A stretch of DNA of 42,533 nucleotides from an uncultured Chloroflexota bacterium (lineage in GTDB: Bacteria > Chloroflexota > Chloroflexia > Chloroflexales > Roseiflexaceae), in the NCBI GenBank assembly GCA_937876225.1, contig CALFIC010000038.1:1-42533 (forward strand), given 5' to 3'. The notes under the pieces are model-generated. The model worked only from the letters and a program-made list of their open reading frames with translations, was not told where the DNA came from and searched no databases. This document shows, in pieces, positions 15,548 through 23,869 of this stretch (positions are counted from its first letter, which is position 1; every line of letters begins with the position of its first letter). Made by a program: the position numbers and the translations under genes.

Positions 15548-16050
15548 ACCCTTGGCTGTTGTTTTGGTTGTTGCTCAAAGCATCGCTTTTTTCGACGTCG
15601 GGCACCGGCAATCTGCCGATTTTGCATACTGATTTGATTGGTTTGGGCTGGGCGACAGACCACAACTTTGCCGAGGCGTTGGCCATCGGTCAAATCAGCC
15701 CCGGACCGACGGGGTTGTGGGTGATTAGTTTGGCCTATCTGGTCGATGGGGTGCGTGGCTCGCTCCTGGCGTTGGTGGCGATTGCCATCCCGCCGTTTAC
15801 GGCGCTGGGCGTGCATGCCTTGTATGCACGCTATGGCGCCCATCCTGCAGTGCAAGGCTTTGTGCGCGGGTTGACCTTGGCGGTGGCGAGTATGTTCTTG
15901 GTGGTGATTGTACGCATCATGGAGCAAAACGGCATCGATATCCGCAGTATTGCGATTGCGCTAGGGGCACTAGGGTTGACCTACACCCGCAAAATCCCCG
16001 TGCCAGTGATTTTGGTGGGGGCGGCCATCGTAGGAATGTGCTTGTATTGA
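15544..16050 (+). CDS. Chromate transporter-like protein, C-terminal half (short CHR)
   Basis: The 168-residue protein is a second CHR domain: KASLFSTSGTGNLPILH, FAEALAIGQISPGPTGLWV and LVAIAIPPF match the family's GG/PGP pattern. It starts in an ATGA overlap with the first half and has its own GAGGAG ribosome site, so it is a deliberate two-gene pair rather than a frameshifted long ChrA. The pair probably forms a heteromeric anion transporter. It converges with the LLM oxidoreductase gene that ends at 16098. Confidence 0.87.
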   Translation: MNPWLLFWLLLKASLFSTSGTGNLPILHTDLIGLGWATDHNFAEALAIGQISPGPTGLWVISLAYLVDGVRGSLLALVAIAIPPFTALGVHALYARYGAHPAVQGFVRGLTLAVASMFLVVIVRIMEQNGIDIRSIAIALGALGLTYTRKIPVPVILVGAAIVGMCLY

Positions 16051-16097
16051 CGCTTATTCACGATGGCCCCCACGTTTTTTCACAAAAAAGAATAATG

Positions 16098-17132
16098 CTA
16101 GGGCGTGACGGCATTGACCAAAGGGGAGACCTGTTGACCGATGAGGGAGATGGATTGCATCAATTTGTCGTGCGACAGGCTGGCACTATCCATCTGGAAG
16201 GTAAAGCGCTGGATGCCACCGAGAGCCGCACTATGGCGCAAAATCTTTTGGGCGACGTCGGCAGGGCTACCGACCACCAAGGCGCCGGTGGGACCGTTTT
16301 GGGCATCGAAGCGGGCCCGGTTGACGGGTGGCCAGCCCCGTTCTTTGCCGATACGGGTGAAGGTTTCGGCATAACCCGGGTAATATTCGTTGACCGCTTC
16401 GGCAGTGGTGGCAGCCACATAACCGAGCGAGTGGATGCCTACGCTGAGGCGCTCGGGGGGATGGCCGGCTTGGGCGCCGGCTTGGCGATAGAGGTCGATG
16501 AGGGGGCGGAAGCGGTGCGTTTCGCCGCCGATAATCGCGACCATCAACGGCAACCCCAGCATACCCGCCCGCACAAACGACGCCGGTGTGCCCCCCACAC
16601 CGAGCCAAATGGGCAGGGTGGGTTGTAGGGGGCGGGGGTAGATGGCTTGGTCGTGTAGGGCGGGACGAAACTTGCCCGACCAGCTGATGACTTCGTGGTC
16701 GCGGATGGCCAAGAGCAATTCGAGCTTTTCGCTAAACAGTGCGTCATAATCATGCAGATTGAGGCCAAAAAGCGGGAAGGCCTCGGTGAATGAGCCCCGT
16801 CCCACAACGATTTCGGCCCGGCCTTGAGACAACAAATCGAGGGTGGCGAATTCTTGGAATATGCGCACGGGGTCGGCGGCGCTGAGCACGGTCACGGCGC
16901 TGCCGAGGCGGATGCGGGTGGTGCGGGCGGCGGCGGCGGCGAGGATGAGGGGGGATGCCGAATCGAGGAATTCTTTGCGGTGGTGCTCACCAATGCCAAA
17001 AAAATCAAGTCCGACCTGATCAGCATGCACCATACGCGCGATTAATTCGTGGAGTGATTGCATATTGGCGTGGGGGATGTTGGCGGTTGGTTGGGTGTTG
17101 GCGGCGGCAAAACTATCAATGCCTATTTCCAT
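16098..17132 (-). CDS. LLM-class flavin oxidoreductase (luciferase-like)
   Basis: The 344-residue protein has the bacterial-luciferase TIM-barrel pattern: MEIGIDSFA at strand 1, GLDFFGIGEHHRKEF near residue 41, TRIRLGSAVTVLSAADPVR, GRAEIVVGRGSFTEAFPLFG and LPIWLGVGGTPASFVRAG. These features resemble the flavin (FMN) monooxygenase branch (alkanal/alkane-like, with the EHH motif) more than the F420 branch. AAAGGATG lies 8 nt before the ATG. The substrate is unknown. It stands alone, divergent from a second LLM gene 133 bp away. Confidence 0.88.
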   Translation of the reverse strand: MEIGIDSFAAANTQPTANIPHANMQSLHELIARMVHADQVGLDFFGIGEHHRKEFLDSASPLILAAAAARTTRIRLGSAVTVLSAADPVRIFQEFATLDLLSQGRAEIVVGRGSFTEAFPLFGLNLHDYDALFSEKLELLLAIRDHEVISWSGKFRPALHDQAIYPRPLQPTLPIWLGVGGTPASFVRAGMLGLPLMVAIIGGETHRFRPLIDLYRQAGAQAGHPPERLSVGIHSLGYVAATTAEAVNEYYPGYAETFTRIGKERGWPPVNRARFDAQNGPTGALVVGSPADVAQKILRHSAALGGIQRFTFQMDSASLSHDKLMQSISLIGQQVSPLVNAVTP

Positions 17133-17221
17133 GATGTCATCCTTTGGGTAACGGGGAAAGCAAACCTAGGTGCATCATAATGACTGCACTGTAGGGCGTC
17201 AAATCAGCTTGTGGTGACCGC

Positions 17222-17227
17222 TATAAT
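17222..17227 (+). promoter_or_regulatory. Possible -10 box (TATAAT) for the LLM gene at 17266
   Basis: A perfect TATAAT is seen, but no good -35 hexamer lies at 16-18 nt. The implied transcription start near 17234 would give a leader of about 30 nt to the ATG at 17266. Confidence 0.3.
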
Positions 17228-17265
17228 AGACACGATTCGTGACAGACAGACAAATGAGGCCTGTG

Positions 17266-18270
17266 ATGCGTTTTTCGATACGGTTCAACAACGATCGCCC
17301 GGTACGTGAATACATGGCGTTGGCACAGGCTGCCGAAGCAGCGGGATTTGATCAGTTTTGGGTGAGCGACGATTTGTTTTTGTACGGGGTATGGCCGATT
17401 TTGGCGGCCTGTGCCACGGTGACCGAGCGCATCCAGCTGGGTACCTGCATCATTAATCCATATACTATGCATCCCGCCGAAATCGCCATGCAGGCGGTAT
17501 CGCTCGACGAGCTTTCGCAGGGGCGGGCGTTGGTGGGATTAGGGGCAGGTGCAGGGGACTTTTTGGGGTGGGTGGGGTTGCCCCAAGAGCGCCCGTTGAC
17601 ACGGATTGTCGAAACCATCCAGGTGCTGCGGGCTTTGTTTAAGGGAGACGTGGTGGCGCATCACGGGCGTGAATTGGGGCAGTGGAGCCCTGAAGCCTAT
17701 ATGCGGGTACCGACGCGGCAAATCCCGATTTATTTGGGGGCGATGAGTCCAAAAATGCTCGAGGCGATTGGGGCATATGCGGACGGGGGCTTGCCGTTGT
17801 TGTTCCCCCCGGAACACTACCACGCTGCCCGGGCGCATGTGGATGCCGGCTTGGCCGCCCAAGGGCGGGCACCTGAGGACGTTGATATGGCGGCGTGTAT
17901 TTGGGTGTCGGTGGGTGATGATGCCCAGGCAGCTGAGGCAGTATTACGCCAAAAAATAGCCTATTATGGGCATGCCTTGAGCGATACGATTTTGGCCAAT
18001 TTGGGGGTGGATCGCAGTGAATTCATCCCCATCGAGCATGCTATCCAGCACGACCATGACGAAGCGCGGGCCTGTGCCATGGTGACGCCAGCCATGCTCA
18101 AGATCGGGATTACTGGGTCGGGCGCTGATTTGTTGCCTCGTTTGACGGCCTTGATTGATGCGGGAGCGCGGCATATTAGCTTTGGGCCGCCATTGGGTCC
18201 TGACCCGCTGGCGGCGATTGGGGTGTTGGGGCGTGAGGTGTTGCCCGCGTTGCGGGATTATCGGGTGTGA
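17266..18270 (+). CDS. LLM-class oxidoreductase, probably F420-dependent
   Basis: The 334-residue TIM-barrel protein starts MRFSIRFNNDRPVREYM and has EAAGFDQFWVSDDLFLYG, TERIQLGTCIINPYTMHPAE, LVGLGAGAGDFLGWVG and IPIYLGAMSPKMLEAIGAYADGG (each reads as a block of the methylene-tetrahydromethanopterin reductase-like branch). Such proteins commonly use F420 rather than FMN as a hydride donor; the physiological substrate is unknown. ATG at 17266 has GAGG 7 nt upstream; GTG 17239 and ATG 17254 are longer alternatives. The gene ends before a perfect palindrome and a very strong hairpin. Confidence 0.87.
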   Translation: MRFSIRFNNDRPVREYMALAQAAEAAGFDQFWVSDDLFLYGVWPILAACATVTERIQLGTCIINPYTMHPAEIAMQAVSLDELSQGRALVGLGAGAGDFLGWVGLPQERPLTRIVETIQVLRALFKGDVVAHHGRELGQWSPEAYMRVPTRQIPIYLGAMSPKMLEAIGAYADGGLPLLFPPEHYHAARAHVDAGLAAQGRAPEDVDMAACIWVSVGDDAQAAEAVLRQKIAYYGHALSDTILANLGVDRSEFIPIEHAIQHDHDEARACAMVTPAMLKIGITGSGADLLPRLTALIDAGARHISFGPPLGPDPLAAIGVLGREVLPALRDYRV

Positions 18271-18282
18271 GGCATGCCGCGT

Positions 18283-18306
18283 ACGTTGGAGGCATGCCTC
18301 CAACGT
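18283..18306. repeat. Perfect 24-bp palindrome
   Basis: Arms ACGTTGGAGGCA and TGCCTCCAACGT meet with no spacer; the centre is GGAGGCATGCCTCC. It directly precedes, and shares its last two bases with, the hairpin at 18305. It belongs to the class of loopless intergenic palindromes also seen at 14850 and 23750. Confidence 0.8.
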
Positions 18307-18349
18307 CCATACATCCCCCTGGTGCATCGCACCAGGGGGATGTATGGAC
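18305..18349. terminator. Very strong hairpin between convergent genes
   Basis: A 21-bp perfect stem (GTCCATACATCCCCCTGGTGC with its complement is the arm, here described as GTCCATACATCC plus CCCTGGTGC) closes a 3-nt loop. No T-run follows on either strand, so it probably acts as a bidirectional transcription block or mRNA 3' end protector for the genes ending at 18270 and 18353. Confidence 0.7.
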
Positions 18350-18352
18350 AGG

Positions 18353-18580
18353 CTAGGTTGGGATGGCGCTGAGGTGATTGATATGCGATGCGCGGGCCAA
18401 GAATTGGGTCATCTCGGCATCGTCATTGGCCATGGTGGCGAGGGCGGCCCAGACTTGTGGCTCATCGGGGTAGACGTCACTCATGATTTCGAGCAGGACT
18501 CTGGCGCGTTGGTGGTCTTCGAAACGAAATAAGCGATTGGCGGTTCGGAGCAATGCTTGACATTCAGCGTTCGCAGCCAT
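18353..18580 (-). CDS. Small TPR-like helical protein, unknown function
   Basis: The 75-residue protein (MAANAECQALLRTANRLFRF...) is predicted as helix pairs, and ARVLLEIMSDVYPDEPQVWAALA has the spacing of one tetratricopeptide repeat. It probably mediates protein contacts. It lies 20 nt after the larger TPR-membrane protein gene, so the two are likely one operon. The ribosome site is weak. No enzymatic function can be assigned. Confidence 0.65.
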   Translation of the reverse strand: MAANAECQALLRTANRLFRFEDHQRARVLLEIMSDVYPDEPQVWAALATMANDDAEMTQFLARASHINHLSAIPT

Positions 18581-18600
18581 GCGGTAGCACTCGTTTCGTG

Positions 18601-19725
18601 TTATTGGACACTTGCAGCGATTTGCCAGCCTTGGGTCAGATTACCGCCGCCATACAGCCGTAAATTGGTGGCATCGGCTTTGACGTCAAAAATCAGTGCC
18701 ATGCTACGTGGTGTCGAGTCGCTAGGAAGTGCATCGCCGGCTGCCACATCGGTGACGACGCCGCGACCACCACCAATGTCCACCAGTCTGTTGGAGCGTT
18801 CGACGTTGACGGTATAGCTTCGGCCTTGGTCGTCTTTGAGTACAAAGAAGTCGGCAGGAATGGCTTTGTCGCTACCGGAACTATTACCAACCAACACGAC
18901 TATTACAAAGTAGCGGCCGGTGGCAGGAACATCACTGAGTTTTTCGGTGCGGTCGCCAGCAACCAATGGCTCACGGAGACCATAGCTCAATCCATTGCTG
19001 GTAAGGGTTGCGGTCAAGTCAAGCAACATGGCTGGCATGGGCGTGGGGGTGCTGGGGACGGCGGGTGTCATGGTGGCTTGTGGTGATGCGGTGGTGGCGA
19101 TACTTTCGAGGGTGGCAGCGACTGCAGTGGCGTCAGAAACAGTTTTGTCACTCAACCCCGTAGACGAAGCCACAAAATTACCAACACTGTTTGACCCACC
19201 GAGGAATTGGGTTGCCAAAAAGACAATCAATAACAACGCAATTGCGCCAAGTACGCCCCACATCAAGGGACTAGGCCCTCGTGGTTCTTCGTCATATTCT
19301 TCATCAAAGGTATCGAGTGCATCAGTCAACTCGTCTTCGGGAGCTAATGGCACCTCGGTGACTTGGCGGCTGACACGGGATGGTTTGGCGGGTGGAGGCG
19401 TCTGCCGGCCAAACAACGCACCGGTGCGCTCACGGGCTGCAGCAATAAATGAACGGTTGCGTTCGGTCCCGCCGGTGCGAGTATTCCCACTCAATGCTCG
19501 TAGCCCCCGTAAGGCCATTTCGTTTTGGGGGTCAATTTGTAAGGCTCGTTCGAGGGCATTCCGGCGTTGGCTGGCATTGTCGGATACACCGGCGAGCCAT
19601 AGCCATGCCTGGATGTTGGTGGGGTCTTGTTTGGTTAACAAGGCAAATAAATTGCGGGCTTCTTCGCGATTGCCATCGCGGGCCGCTTCAATGCCGAGTT
19701 GCAGAATCTCTTTTGCGTCAGCCAT
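18601..19725 (-). CDS. TPR / transmembrane protein with C-terminal DUF4352-like domain
   Basis: The 374-residue protein has three parts: an N-terminal TPR region (residues 1-80, with LLTKQDPTNIQAWLWLAG and ALQIDPQNEMALRGL), a Pro/Asp/Glu-rich linker, one transmembrane helix (about 153-175, LMWGVLGAIALLLIVFLATQ) and an extracytoplasmic C-terminal domain. That domain has the immunoglobulin-like DUF4352 pattern: YFVIVVLVGNSSGSDKAIP, DFFVLKDDQGRSYTV. The layout suggests a scaffold linking cytoplasmic partners to the cell surface. AGGAGC lies 7 nt before the ATG, and a well-matched promoter lies further upstream. This architecture is common in Chloroflexota as uncharacterised proteins. Confidence 0.72.
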   Translation of the reverse strand: MADAKEILQLGIEAARDGNREEARNLFALLTKQDPTNIQAWLWLAGVSDNASQRRNALERALQIDPQNEMALRGLRALSGNTRTGGTERNRSFIAAARERTGALFGRQTPPPAKPSRVSRQVTEVPLAPEDELTDALDTFDEEYDEEPRGPSPLMWGVLGAIALLLIVFLATQFLGGSNSVGNFVASSTGLSDKTVSDATAVAATLESIATTASPQATMTPAVPSTPTPMPAMLLDLTATLTSNGLSYGLREPLVAGDRTEKLSDVPATGRYFVIVVLVGNSSGSDKAIPADFFVLKDDQGRSYTVNVERSNRLVDIGGGRGVVTDVAAGDALPSDSTPRSMALIFDVKADATNLRLYGGGNLTQGWQIAASVQ

Positions 19726-19778
19726 TGTGTGCTCCTATCCCTCGTATTACTTATTGTATTGATATTACTATGTTGTAT

Positions 19779-19808
19779 AGTATAACATAATGTCGTTGGG
19801 TCGGTCAA
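19779..19808 (-). promoter_or_regulatory. Sigma-70 promoter of the TPR operon
   Basis: On the minus strand TTGACC (19803-19808) and TATACT (19779-19784) are spaced 18 nt, giving a leader of about 45 nt to the ATG at 19725. The surrounding sequence is AT-rich. Confidence 0.5.
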
Positions 19809-19971
19809 TGACAAGAAAATGTTGGGTGGTGATTATTGCGTAGTTGCATCGATTTGGCCAAATCGGCAACGAAACGATAATTTTGAATTCACGTTATGAT
19901 AATGGTATGTACCATGTGATGGTGATTGATGTGCACTAAAGTGTGCTGTCTCATAATCAAAAGGAACGACA

Positions 19972-20934
19972 ATGCGACTGGTGAGTTTTCGTCGTGAAGG
20001 CATGCAGGCGCACGCCGGCATTTATAGTGAGCTAGGGATTATCGATATTTATGAGGGGATGGCGCTTTTGAGTGAAGACCGTCCTGAGGCGCCGTTGAGC
20101 TTACACGATATTATTCGCGGTGGCGACAATGCGATTAATCTCGCGACGATTGGGCTACTCGAAGAAGTGATGGCTGCCCAACAAATCGGCAGTGATGTCG
20201 CATATTGGTTTGGTGGGGTCGAAATGTTGATGCGGCGCGATGATGTGCAACTCCTCGCCCCATTCCCGGGGATGGCTGCCTGGTGGCGGAGTGTGCAAAA
20301 CGTGCAAGCCTATGAGCGCATGATGCAACGGCGTGGTGAGCACTTGGGGATGTACTGGTACGAGCGCCCGCCGTTGTGGGCCGCGGCGGCCACGGTGATG
20401 TATGGTGACCGCGCACTGATTCCCTTCCCCGACACTACTGCCTGTGATATTGAATGCGAAATTGCCTGGGTACTCGGCCGCGACGTTTATCAATCTGATG
20501 CCTCAGATGCGCTCGATGCAGTACTAGGGTTGTGTTTGCTGGGGAACATCGTGGCGCGTGATCGGGCAGACGATGATGTGGTGCATGGCTTGTGGTCGCG
20601 TCAAGCGGGGATTGTGATGGGACCGATGCTCACCACGGTCGACGAACTCGACGAGTTTTTGCTGGGGGATGGGCGGATGCGGATTACCATACAGATTTTG
20701 GTGAATGACGTGGTGCGCGCCAGCATGAACATCCGCGATGTCCATTACACCATTGGTGATGTGGTGGCGCAGGCTAGTCAAGGAATGACCGTGGCGGCCG
20801 GTACGGTGTTTAGTAGTGGGGCATTGTGTAGTTTGAGTGATGTGGCGGCGCCGTGGATTGTACCAGGTGACGAAGTGACGATTGATGCCGGCCCACTCGG
20901 CACGTTGCGCTGGACCATGGAGGAATGGCAATGA
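19972..20934 (+). CDS. Fumarylacetoacetate hydrolase (FAH) family protein
   Basis: The 320-residue protein has an N-terminal segment MRLVSFRREGMQAHAGIYSE and a C-terminal FAH domain: metal-binding glutamates in DIECEIAWVLGRD, then LLGNIVARD and GPMLTTVDELDE, ending GDEVTIDAGPLGTLRW. Family members hydrolyse or decarboxylate 3-oxo- or 2-oxo-acids with a divalent metal, often in aromatic or sugar-acid catabolism. AAAGGAACGACA precedes the ATG. The stop overlaps the next start as ATGA. The operon's hydratase-like third gene belongs to the same fold superfamily, suggesting a shared catabolic route. The precise reaction is not determined. Confidence 0.85.
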   Translation: MRLVSFRREGMQAHAGIYSELGIIDIYEGMALLSEDRPEAPLSLHDIIRGGDNAINLATIGLLEEVMAAQQIGSDVAYWFGGVEMLMRRDDVQLLAPFPGMAAWWRSVQNVQAYERMMQRRGEHLGMYWYERPPLWAAAATVMYGDRALIPFPDTTACDIECEIAWVLGRDVYQSDASDALDAVLGLCLLGNIVARDRADDDVVHGLWSRQAGIVMGPMLTTVDELDEFLLGDGRMRITIQILVNDVVRASMNIRDVHYTIGDVVAQASQGMTVAAGTVFSSGALCSLSDVAAPWIVPGDEVTIDAGPLGTLRWTMEEWQ

Positions 20935-22862
20935 GGTGGTGGTACGCCAGTCTGTTGGTAGTGGGTACATTTTGTCTATGGGGATGTGGGGTATTCGTTG
21001 TGCCGCTGACGCCTACACCGACTGCCGTGCCTGTTGTACCCCATGTGGACAATCTCGGTGAGGTGCAACCACTGGTGCCGGTGACGACCACATTGACATT
21101 GCCGGGGCTACGTGATGCGCTCCTCCTCCAAATTAATGACGCTAGTGGTACCGCAGTGTTTACCCAAACAGTGACTCCGCAAACTGACCAAACCATATTG
21201 ACGGTAATTCCAAAAGGTGCCATGGGAGTGGCGACGCTGACGGTTCATCAGGCCGGCAAAACGGTGTTGACGGCGCCACTCTATACACTCGACCCGCAAA
21301 GTACGTTGGTAACCGATGACCCGGTGTTTACCAATATATTTACGCAGACGGTGGGGTTTTTACAAAAAAGTGTGCGTAGTTATGACCTCAATGGGCACCG
21401 CGTGCACGGTTATCGATCGCCTGATAATCCGTTGTTGTGGTTGCGCGACCATGTCTACCAAGGGCGGGGGTTCCGCTATATTGAGCCTGATGTCAAAAGT
21501 CTGCTCGAGGCATTCCGTGATGCGCAACGCCCCGATGGCAGTCTGCCGGATTGGCTCGACATGCCGGCGTTGGGGGTCAAATCGGGGCGCAAAGAAGTCG
21601 AAGCCGATCTCGAATTTTTGTTTGCGCAGGGTGTCTATGAGGCCTGGCAAATGAGTGGTGACGACGCCTGGATGCGGCAGATGTTGCCAGCAGTGCAACG
21701 TGCCTTGGCGTATACCATGAGTGATCCGGTGCGTTGGGATGCCAAACGTGGCTTGATCCGGCGGCCATATACGATTGATATGTGGGATTTCGCATATGGA
21801 CCAACCACCAAAAATCCCACCACGGGTGTGGCTGCGCCGCGACATTGGATTGATGGCCAAACGATATGGGGCACATTCCATGGCGACAATACGGGCTTGA
21901 TTCAGGCCTTGCGGATGACGGCGACGATGGAAAATGCAGTGGGGGATACTGTCGCAGCCAATGCATATCAAACCCAAGCAACGGACATCCAAAAGCGCCT
22001 GATTAAATTAAGCTGGAACGGACAGTTTTTTCAGCATTTTGTGCCCGAAGACCCCACCGTGCAGATTCCGGGCGTCGATATTACGACGCAATTGAGTTTG
22101 TCGAATGCATACGCACTGAATCGGGGAGTGGTTAACGGTGCGGAAGCCCAGTCTATTTTGGCGACGTACTATCAACGTGGGCTGGCTAATTCGGCGATTA
22201 TTTTGCCGTGGTATAGCATTGACCCACCATTCCCTGCGTATGCGTATGGGATGGCGGGGCGCAAAGGGGAGCAACCAGGCGAATATGTCAATGGCGGGAT
22301 TATGCCGTTGGTAGGGGGGGAATTAGCGCGCGGGGCATTTACGTATGGCTCCGAATCATTTGGATTTGATATTTTGCGCCATTATGCGGTGTTGATTAAT
22401 CGTTTTGGTGGGTCGTATTTATGGTATTACCCTAATGGCCAGCCGGGGATTTCGGGACCAGATACATTACCGACCGATGGTTGGGGGGCATCGGCTATGC
22501 TGGGAGCCTTGATGGAAGGTGCTGCGGGGGTGTTGGACGATGGCACCGCCTATCAGTCTGTCAAATTAACGCCTCGTTGGCAAGATTCGGGAGTACATAC
22601 GGCGCATGTGGTAGCGCGATATCCCGCATCACAGAGCTATGTCGCCTATGATTGGCAGTTGCATAATCAGCAAATGACTTTGACATCTACTGGTTCTGGC
22701 AAAAAGCTTGCGCTGATTATCCCGTTGCCTGAAGTAGCGACGCATGCCACTGTCGTATGTGATGGACAACCTCGAGGGAATGCGTTTATTTGGATCAACA
22801 ACCGCCCGTATGTGTTTATTAAAATAACTGGCTTGACGCATGTGGTGCAAATATCGTGGTAG
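20931..22862 (+). CDS. Lipoprotein with six-hairpin glycosidase-like domain
   Basis: The 643-residue protein has a lipoprotein signal peptide ending LWGC (C19), a T/P-rich linker, a beta domain (residues about 35-120) and an (alpha/alpha)6 barrel. Barrel motifs include PLLWLRDHVYQGRGFRYIEPD, RPDGSLPDWLDM, EVEADLEFLFAQGVYEAW and YVNGGIMPLVGGELARGAF, as in amylo-alpha-1,6-glucosidase/GH-L clan enzymes. A C-terminal beta-sandwich follows. It probably trims oligosaccharides outside the membrane; the substrate and GH family are not assigned. The ATG at 20931 overlaps the FAH stop, with GGAGGA about 7 nt upstream; ATG 20925 is less well spaced. It sits between two FAH-superfamily genes, an unusual combination. 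Confidence 0.78.
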   Translation: MRWWYASLLVVGTFCLWGCGVFVVPLTPTPTAVPVVPHVDNLGEVQPLVPVTTTLTLPGLRDALLLQINDASGTAVFTQTVTPQTDQTILTVIPKGAMGVATLTVHQAGKTVLTAPLYTLDPQSTLVTDDPVFTNIFTQTVGFLQKSVRSYDLNGHRVHGYRSPDNPLLWLRDHVYQGRGFRYIEPDVKSLLEAFRDAQRPDGSLPDWLDMPALGVKSGRKEVEADLEFLFAQGVYEAWQMSGDDAWMRQMLPAVQRALAYTMSDPVRWDAKRGLIRRPYTIDMWDFAYGPTTKNPTTGVAAPRHWIDGQTIWGTFHGDNTGLIQALRMTATMENAVGDTVAANAYQTQATDIQKRLIKLSWNGQFFQHFVPEDPTVQIPGVDITTQLSLSNAYALNRGVVNGAEAQSILATYYQRGLANSAIILPWYSIDPPFPAYAYGMAGRKGEQPGEYVNGGIMPLVGGELARGAFTYGSESFGFDILRHYAVLINRFGGSYLWYYPNGQPGISGPDTLPTDGWGASAMLGALMEGAAGVLDDGTAYQSVKLTPRWQDSGVHTAHVVARYPASQSYVAYDWQLHNQQMTLTSTGSGKKLALIIPLPEVATHATVVCDGQPRGNAFIWINNRPYVFIKITGLTHVVQISW

Positions 22863-22912
22863 ATTATCTAAAGACCAAAACGCTGGGAAATATCCAGCAG
22901 AAAGGAACGATT

Positions 22913-23719
22913 GTGACCAATCATGCTGTTGCTGCGCAATTAATCGCGTCACGGGCGAGTGCCACGTTGATGCCACCCCCGTCGAGCGACCCCGCCTATA
23001 CCCTCAGCGATGCCTATGCTGTCGCCAAAATCCACTACGACGAGGCCTGTGCCGCTGGAATGGTCGCGGTGGGCCGCAAAATCGGCTTTACCAATCCCGT
23101 GGCCTGGCCAGGGATGGAGCTCAACACGCCGGTGTGGGGCTATGTATACCATACCACGGTATTTGACACCATGGCTGGGGCGACGCACCACGATTTGACG
23201 GGGGCCATGCAACCAAAAATTGAGCCCGAAATCATGTTTGGCCTCAAAAACGGCGTGATTGGTACCGGCAATCCAGTGGCTGCACTGCAATCAGTTGAAT
23301 GGATTGCTTTGGGCTACGAAATCGTGTCGTGCCCGTACCCCGATTGGAAGTTCAAAGGTGTCGATGCGGTATCCGCATTTGGGTTGCACCGTGCCTTGTA
23401 TGTAGGCACCAAGCGCATGATTACGGCGAGTGATGATTTGGTCGAGATTGTGGCACGGTTGGGCAGCCTCACCGCCAAAATCTACAAAAACGATGTGCTG
23501 GTGGGCGAAGGTGGCGGCAATATTGTGTTGGGCAACCCAGCCCAAGCCTTGGCGGCGTTGGCGATTGTGGTAGCGAACCAACCCCAATTTGCGCCATTGG
23601 CTGCAGGGGAAATTATTAGTAGTGGCACGTTGACGCCGCCGCCGGTGATTGTCAGTGGTGACCGGGTTCGTGCCGAAGTGGTGGGCTTTGATTTGGCACC
23701 GGTAGAAGTGTCGTTCTAA
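22913..23719 (+). CDS. 2-keto-4-pentenoate hydratase / oxalocrotonate decarboxylase-like protein (MhpD family)
   Basis: The 268-residue protein has VGRKIGFTNPVAWPGM near the N terminus, then IEPEIMFGLKNGV (metal-binding glutamates), ALGYEIVSCPYPDW and a C-terminal GEIISSGTLTPPPVIVSGDRVRAEVVGFD. These fit the hydratase/decarboxylase branch of the FAH superfamily, used in meta-cleavage aromatic and related 2-oxo-acid pathways. GTG at 22913 has AAAGGAA 6 nt upstream and gives the usual family length; ATG 22856 would overlap the preceding gene by 7 nt and adds 19 residues. It is the third gene of the FAH-glycosidase operon and is followed by a 44-bp palindrome. Confidence 0.87.
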   Translation: MTNHAVAAQLIASRASATLMPPPSSDPAYTLSDAYAVAKIHYDEACAAGMVAVGRKIGFTNPVAWPGMELNTPVWGYVYHTTVFDTMAGATHHDLTGAMQPKIEPEIMFGLKNGVIGTGNPVAALQSVEWIALGYEIVSCPYPDWKFKGVDAVSAFGLHRALYVGTKRMITASDDLVEIVARLGSLTAKIYKNDVLVGEGGGNIVLGNPAQALAALAIVVANQPQFAPLAAGEIISSGTLTPPPVIVSGDRVRAEVVGFDLAPVEVSF

Positions 23720-23749
23720 ACGGTGCGGTCGTAATCCAAAAAATTGGTG

Positions 23750-23793
23750 AAGACGCAGTAGAGACGCAGCATGCTGCGTCTCTACTGCGTCTT
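23750..23793. repeat. 44-bp perfect palindrome
   Basis: Two 22-nt arms meet with no spacer; the left arm begins AAGACGCAGTAGAGACGC and the centre is GCAGCATGCTGC. In RNA it would form a long hairpin that could terminate the hydratase operon, though no T-run follows beyond CTT. It may be a member of a dispersed palindromic repeat family. Confidence 0.85.
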
Positions 23794-23806
23794 GTGATAT
23801 TTGCAT

Positions 23807-23812
23807 TATAAT
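23807..23812 (+). promoter_or_regulatory. Possible -10 box of acnA
   Basis: A perfect TATAAT stands 58 nt before the acnA ATG, just downstream of the 44-bp palindrome. The expected -35 position falls inside the palindrome and does not match consensus. Confidence 0.3.
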
Positions 23813-23869
23813 GGTGCCAATGATGCAGGTAGTCGCAGGGTGCTCTCTGCAGAGCGAAAGGTACTGGTC

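Noticed and set aside
14960..16050. Frameshifted full-length ChrA pseudogene
   Set aside because: Each half has its own start, ribosome site and intact domain, with an ATGA overlap typical of coupled genes.
16038..16628. Plus-strand frame opposite the LLM gene
   Set aside because: Antisense to a conserved oxidoreductase; no family features.
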